Source: Pygmaiobacter sp. | Lineage (GTDB): Bacteria; Bacillota; Clostridia; Oscillospirales; Ruminococcaceae | Length of the DNA: 41,362 nt | Direction of reading: 5' to 3' | Assembly: GCA_028689835.1 (NCBI GenBank) | Contig: JAQVCK010000006.1 | Coordinates: 1-41,362, forward strand | Shown here: in pieces, positions 36,436 to 41,362 of the stretch | Position numbering within the stretch: the stretch's first letter is position 1 | Layout of the letters: each line of letters begins with the position of its first letter | Translations under genes and position numbers: made by a program | The notes under the pieces: model-generated | Databases searched by the model: none | Told to the model about the DNA's origin: nothing | What the model saw: only the letters and a program-made list of their open reading frames with translations

Positions 36436-37473
36436 TTGGAAATTTTGAAACCGGAGCAGTACGGCGAAGCCGAGGCTTTTGTCGCACACCACCCGTCGGG
36501 CAGCTTTATGCAAAGCCCGGCCTGGGCAAAGGTAAAACCGAACTGGAAGCACGAAATTGTGGTACAGCGGGACCCTGCGGGCCAGATCATTGGCAGCATG
36601 AGCATTTTGATTATGCCGATGGGCCCCGGCGCTTTGATGTATGCCCCGCGCGGCCCGGTGTGCAGCTATGATGACAGCGAAACGCTGGCGGCGCTGCTGG
36701 CGGGTGCCAAACAAGTGGCAAAACAGTACCACGCGCACATTTTAAAAATGGACCCCTATATCATAGAGGGGGACGAAGCCCATATTGCGGTGTTTCGCGC
36801 ACTGGGGTGTGAGTTTACACCCGACGCCGCGTTTCACGACACCATTCAGCCACGGCACAACTACATGCTGCCCTACCTTGAGGGGCTAACCGAAGAAAGC
36901 CTGCTGGCAAAGTTTGTGCGCGAGACCCGGTATTACATCCGCTACCCTGAAAAGCACGGGGTCGTGTGCCGCTATGGCACCGAGTGCCTCGACGACTTTT
37001 ACAAGGTCTATTCTGAGACCGGCGAGCGGCAGGGCTTTTCCATCCGCCCCAAAGAGTACCTTGCCGGGTTTTTGGCGGCTTACCCCGCCGCGGCACGGCT
37101 GTACATGTGCTACGCGCCGTCGGGCGAGCCAATCTGCGGCGGCCTTGCGGTAAACTACGCGGGCAAAACCGCGCATGTATACGGTTGCTCCAGCGACGAC
37201 CACGAGTTGCGCCGCCTGCGGGCAACCTACCTGTTGCAATGGGAAATGATGAAATGGGCGCTTTCGACCGGCTGCCGTATTTACGACATGCAGGGGGTCG
37301 CCACCCGGCCGGAGGACAGCGAAGCACTGTACAATGTGCTGGGCTTTAAACAAAACTTTACCGGTGAGATCGTCACGACCGCCGGCGAGTTTCGCATGAT
37401 TTACAACGCGGGGGTGAATGCCGCAGTGGAAGCTGCACTGCATCTGCGCGAGCGAATGCGCGGGCGGCGATAA
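36436..37473 (+). CDS. FemABX-family peptidyl/aminoacyl transferase (peptidoglycan bridge or lipid II:glycine transferase-like)
   Basis: GSFMQSPAWAKVKPNWKHEIVV, LMYAPRGPVCSYDD, GEPICGGLAVNYAGKTAHVYGCSSDDHELRRLRATYLLQWEMMKWA, YDMQGV. TTG start at 36436 with AGGGG; ORF start 36343 unlikely. Confidence 0.85.
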   Translation: MEILKPEQYGEAEAFVAHHPSGSFMQSPAWAKVKPNWKHEIVVQRDPAGQIIGSMSILIMPMGPGALMYAPRGPVCSYDDSETLAALLAGAKQVAKQYHAHILKMDPYIIEGDEAHIAVFRALGCEFTPDAAFHDTIQPRHNYMLPYLEGLTEESLLAKFVRETRYYIRYPEKHGVVCRYGTECLDDFYKVYSETGERQGFSIRPKEYLAGFLAAYPAAARLYMCYAPSGEPICGGLAVNYAGKTAHVYGCSSDDHELRRLRATYLLQWEMMKWALSTGCRIYDMQGVATRPEDSEALYNVLGFKQNFTGEIVTTAGEFRMIYNAGVNAAVEAALHLRERMRGRR

Positions 37474-37532
37474 CCACCAGCAACCAAACAAAGCCGGGCC
37501 GGGCATGGCCCAACCAGACAGGGGGAACAACC

Positions 37533-39515
37533 ATGCAAGAGAAAAAAACGTTTTACATTACCACACCTATTTATTACCCGTCGGACAAGCTGCACATTGG
37601 CCATAGTTATACCACCGTGGCCTGCGATGCGCTGGCGCGCTATAAACGCCTTTGCGGTTATGACGTGATGTTTTTGACCGGCACCGATGAGCACGGCCAG
37701 AAAATACAAGACAAGGCCGAAGCCCGCGGTGTCACCCCAAAACAGTATGTGGACGAGATCGTCGCAACCATCAAAGACCTGTGGAAGCTGATGGACATCA
37801 GCTATGACCGCTTTGTGCGCACAACCGACGACTACCACGTTGAATCGGTGCAGAAGATTTTTCAAAAGCTGTACGAAAAGGGCGACATCTACAAGGGTGT
37901 CTACAAAGGGCACTACTGCAAACCGTGCGAAAGCTTTTGGACCGACAGCCAGCTGGTGGACGGCAAGTGCCCCGACTGTGGGCGAGAGGTCTACGACGCA
38001 GAGGAAGAGGCCTATTTCTTCCGCATCAGCAACTACTCGGACCGTCTGCTGCAATACTATGAGGACCACCCGGACTTCATTCAGCCCGCCTCGCGCAAAA
38101 ACGAGATGATTGCATTCATCGGCCAGGGCTTGCAGGACACCTGTGTGTCGCGTACCAGTGTCAAATGGGGCATCCCCGTAACCTTTGACCCCAGCCACAC
38201 CATTTATGTGTGGATTGATGCGCTTTCAAACTACATCACCGCACTGGGTTACGGCAACACCCGCTACGACGATTACGACCACTATTGGCCCGCGGACATC
38301 CACATGGTGGGCAAAGAGATTTTGCGGTTCCACACCATTATCTGGCCCGCGATGCTGATGGCGCTGGATTTGCCGTTGCCTAAAAAGGTGTTTGGCCACG
38401 GCTGGGTGCTGATTGACGGCGGCAAAATGAGCAAATCGAAGGGCAACATTGTCGACCCCGGCATTCTGTGCGGGCGGTACGGCGTGGACGCCATCCGTTA
38501 CTTTTTACTGCGCGAGATCCCGTTTGGCAACGACGGTGTGTTTACCAACGAGTCGCTGATTAGCCGCATCAACACCGACCTTGCCAATGACCTTGGCAAC
38601 CTGCTGTCGCGCACCGCCGCCATGGTGAAAAAATATTTTGGCGGCACCCTGCCCGCACAGCGGCGCGCCGATGCGCTGGACGACGAGCTTGCCGCACTGT
38701 GCGAAGCGCTGCCCGGCAAAGTGACTGGCTGTATGGATGAACTGCTGTTGCCGCAGGCGCTGATGGAAATTTTTAAAGTGGTGCAGCGCGCCAACAAATA
38801 TATTGATGAAACCACCCCGTGGGCCCTTGCAAAGGACGAAGCCCAGCGCGACCGCCTTGGTGCCGTGTTGTATAACTTGTGCGAAACCTTGCGCTATGTC
38901 GCAGTGCTGATTACCCCGTTCTTGCCCTCTACCGGGCCGAAGATTGCCGACCAGATTGGCGTGCCCGCAGAGCTGCGCAGCTTTGACAGCCTTGGCCACT
39001 TTGGTGCCCTGCCCGCAGGGTGCCTCGTGCCCGGCGGCGAAGCGCTGTTCCCGCGCATTGATGCCGAAAAAGAGCTGGCAGAGCTTGCCGCCCAAAAGGC
39101 AGCACAGGAAGCCAAGCAAAAAGCAGCGGAAGCTGCCCCTGCCGGGACAAGCGCAGCCAGTGATGTCGCAATTGAGCATGAACCGGAAGTGGATTACGAC
39201 ACCTTTAGCAAAGTAGAAATGCGGGTGGCCAAGGTGACCGCCTGCGAAAAGATGAAAGAGAGCCGCAAGCTGTTAAAATTGACGGTGTTTGACGGCGAGC
39301 GCGAACGCACGATTCTCTCTGGCATTGCCAAATGGTACGAGCCGGAACACCTGATTGGCAAAAAGGTGGGCATTGTGGCAAACCTTGCCCCCCGCCCGAT
39401 GATGAGCGGCAAATACCTGTCGGAGGGCATGATCCTTGCCGCCGATACCGAAGACGGCGGCGCGGCGGTGTTCTTCTTCGCCGATGATGTGCTGCCCGGT
39501 AGCCGCATCCATTAA
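37533..39515 (+). CDS. metG: Methionyl-tRNA synthetase with C-terminal tRNA-binding domain
   Basis: 660 aa; YPSDKLHIGHSYT, zinc-site Cys pairs CKPC/CPDC, KMSKSKGN, C-terminal EMRVAKVTACEKM. Confidence 0.97.
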   Translation: MQEKKTFYITTPIYYPSDKLHIGHSYTTVACDALARYKRLCGYDVMFLTGTDEHGQKIQDKAEARGVTPKQYVDEIVATIKDLWKLMDISYDRFVRTTDDYHVESVQKIFQKLYEKGDIYKGVYKGHYCKPCESFWTDSQLVDGKCPDCGREVYDAEEEAYFFRISNYSDRLLQYYEDHPDFIQPASRKNEMIAFIGQGLQDTCVSRTSVKWGIPVTFDPSHTIYVWIDALSNYITALGYGNTRYDDYDHYWPADIHMVGKEILRFHTIIWPAMLMALDLPLPKKVFGHGWVLIDGGKMSKSKGNIVDPGILCGRYGVDAIRYFLLREIPFGNDGVFTNESLISRINTDLANDLGNLLSRTAAMVKKYFGGTLPAQRRADALDDELAALCEALPGKVTGCMDELLLPQALMEIFKVVQRANKYIDETTPWALAKDEAQRDRLGAVLYNLCETLRYVAVLITPFLPSTGPKIADQIGVPAELRSFDSLGHFGALPAGCLVPGGEALFPRIDAEKELAELAAQKAAQEAKQKAAEAAPAGTSAASDVAIEHEPEVDYDTFSKVEMRVAKVTACEKMKESRKLLKLTVFDGERERTILSGIAKWYEPEHLIGKKVGIVANLAPRPMMSGKYLSEGMILAADTEDGGAAVFFFADDVLPGSRIH

Positions 39516-39535
39516 CCTGCGCGGAAAAACCGTTC

Positions 39536-39569
39536 AAAAGTTGCCCTGCTTTCAAGGGCAACTTTTTTT
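39536..39569 (+). terminator. Intrinsic terminator after metG
   Basis: AAAGTTGCCCT-GCTTTCA-AGGGCAACTTTTTTT. Confidence 0.8.
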
Positions 39570-39588
39570 GAACCAAAGGAGAATTTTT

Positions 39589-40521
39589 GTGGAACACCAT
39601 CCCGTGCGGCGCTGGTTCACCGGCCGTTTTTCAATGCCTGCCACCGCAGTGCTTTGCACCCTGCTGTGGGGCAGCGCGTTCCCGTTTGTCAAGTTAGGGT
39701 ATGCGGCTTTTGGGGTCACCGCTGCCACCGGTGCACCGGCAAAGCTGTTGTTTGCAGGGTTGCGTTTTGGGTTTGCCGGGCTTTTGGTGCTGGTGCTGGG
39801 CAGCTTGCAGGCAAAGCGCCCCCTGCTGCCGGCACGCAATGCCATCGCACCTGTTTTACTGACTGCGCTGGTGCAAACCGTGGCGCAATATCTGTTTTTT
39901 TATATTGGTCTTTCCAACACCACCGGCACACTGGGCAGCATTCTCACCTCCACCTCCGCCTTTTTTGTGGTGCTGGCCGCCCCTGCCTTTTCGCGGGGGG
40001 AACAAATCACCGCAAAGGGCCTTGCCGGCAGCGTAATTGGGTTTTTGGGCGTATTTTGGGCAGCAGGCGGCGCGGCATTTGCCTTTCACCTGACCGGTGA
40101 GGGGTTTATGTTACTTTCCGCCCTCGCCTCTGCCGGCGGTGCGCTATTGTCACGCCGGTTTGCACAAACCATCTCCCCGCTGTTGCTCACTGGCTGGGCG
40201 CTGTTTTTGGGCGGCGCGGCACTGGCCGCGGCCGGGGCCTTACTGGGCGGGCGGCTTGCCGTGGTTTCCGCACAGGGCATTGCACTGCTTTGCTATTTAA
40301 TTTTACTGTCTGCCACGGCGTTTTCGCTTTGGACGACCCTGCTGAAATACAACCCTGCCGGGCGCGTTGCGGTATTTAATTTTCTCATCCCGCTGTTTGG
40401 CACCATCTTATCGGTATTGCTGCTGGGCGAAGACACGCTGCAACCACGCATTTTAGGTGCGCTGGTGCTGGTGTGCGCCGGCATCGCATTAGTCAACTAT
40501 AAAAAGGAGAGCAAGCAATGA
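39589..40521 (+). CDS. EamA/DMT superfamily transporter
   Basis: Ten hydrophobic segments, two EamA repeats. GTG start at 39589 with AAAGGAG ribosome-binding site; ORF start 39436 overlaps metG. Confidence 0.88.
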   Translation: MEHHPVRRWFTGRFSMPATAVLCTLLWGSAFPFVKLGYAAFGVTAATGAPAKLLFAGLRFGFAGLLVLVLGSLQAKRPLLPARNAIAPVLLTALVQTVAQYLFFYIGLSNTTGTLGSILTSTSAFFVVLAAPAFSRGEQITAKGLAGSVIGFLGVFWAAGGAAFAFHLTGEGFMLLSALASAGGALLSRRFAQTISPLLLTGWALFLGGAALAAAGALLGGRLAVVSAQGIALLCYLILLSATAFSLWTTLLKYNPAGRVAVFNFLIPLFGTILSVLLLGEDTLQPRILGALVLVCAGIALVNYKKESKQ

Positions 40522-41318
40522 CACCTATTTTTGACACTCACGCCCACTATAACGACAAGGCATTTGACGACGACCGCGAGGCCGTGGTTGCAGCCCTGCC
40601 ACAAAACGGCGTTGGCACTGTAATCGAGTGCGGCATTGATTTTAACAGCTGCATGACTGCGCTGGACCTTGGCCACCGGTACCCGCACATGTATGTGGCG
40701 CTGGGCATTCACCCGCAAAGCCTACTGCCGGAGATGCATGCCACCACGACCATGAAGTTCCACGGTGACTGGCGTGCCGAGATGGCCGCTATTCGCCCCT
40801 ATTATGACGACCCGAAGGTAGTTGCCGTGGGCGAATGCGGGCTGGACCACTTTTACCCCATCCCCCGCGACGAGCAGATTGAGCTGTTTCGCGCCGAACT
40901 GGAACTTGCCCGCGAGCTGGATTTTCCCATTTTGATGCACGACCGCGAGGCACACGGTGACACTTACCCCATTTTAAAAGAATACCGGCCCAAGGGCATC
41001 TTGCACTGCTATTCGGGCAGCGCACAGGACGTCGCGTGGCTGGCGGAACAGGGCCTGTACTTTGGCTTTGGCGGTGCCACGACCTACAAAAATGCCCACC
41101 ATACGCTGGAAGCCGTTGCCGCCGTGCCGGACGAGCTGTTTTTGCTGGAAACCGATTCGCCCTACATGACGCCGAACCCGGTGCGCAAAGAGCGCAATAC
41201 CTCGGCCAATATTTTGCATGTGGCAAACAAGCTTGCCGAAGTGCGCGGCACGACAACCGAAGAGCTGATTGCCCTTGCCTCTCGCAACGCGCACCGGCTG
41301 TTTAAGATACCGGAATAA
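40518..41318 (+). CDS. tatD: TatD family metal-dependent hydrolase
   Basis: 266 aa; FDTHAHYNDKAFDDDR, GECGLDHF, HCYSGS, LLETDSPYMTP. ATGA overlap with the EamA gene. Confidence 0.95.
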   Translation: MTPIFDTHAHYNDKAFDDDREAVVAALPQNGVGTVIECGIDFNSCMTALDLGHRYPHMYVALGIHPQSLLPEMHATTTMKFHGDWRAEMAAIRPYYDDPKVVAVGECGLDHFYPIPRDEQIELFRAELELARELDFPILMHDREAHGDTYPILKEYRPKGILHCYSGSAQDVAWLAEQGLYFGFGGATTYKNAHHTLEAVAAVPDELFLLETDSPYMTPNPVRKERNTSANILHVANKLAEVRGTTTEELIALASRNAHRLFKIPE

Positions 41319-41362
41319 GCTTGCCGCGCGCGGTACGCCGCAAAACAGCATTTTTGCACAGT

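Noticed and set aside
1-41362. Mobile elements, phage, CRISPR arrays, toxin-antitoxin or defence systems
   Set aside because: No transposase, integrase, Cas, restriction or repeat-spacer pattern was seen; gene order looks like ordinary chromosomal operons.

Overview
The window (about 41.4 kb, moderately high GC) looks like a chromosomal segment of a gut-type Clostridia/Oscillospirales bacterium. I saw no phage, transposon, CRISPR, rRNA or tRNA. Left to right it contains: (1) a translationally coupled polyamine operon (speD-speA-speE-speB plus the start of a carboxynorspermidine/saccharopine dehydrogenase-like gene); (2) a divergent Fe-S flavoprotein, an Nramp metal transporter and a fused MsrAB; (3) glutamate synthase gltBD with a long structured leader; (4) a large peptidoglycan-fragment salvage island (murR-murQ, sugar ABC transporter lacking an ATPase gene, anmK, nagZ, AmiE-like serine hydrolase, GNAT, and a separate L-Ala-D/L-Glu epimerase-GNAT pair); (5) a MATE/MarR pair; (6) two cyclic-di-GMP proteins (PAS-GAF-PAS-GGDEF-HD-GYP and PAS-HD-GYP); (7) a PNPOx-like protein, CorA and a GH36 alpha-galactosidase; (8) FemABX-like, metG, EamA and tatD. 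The most interesting candidates are: the muropeptide salvage island with its apparent ABC import route; a ~370-nt promoter-to-terminator structured RNA upstream of speD; and riboswitch-like leaders upstream of gltB and corA. All calls come from reading the sequence and supplied translations. No database or folding software was run.
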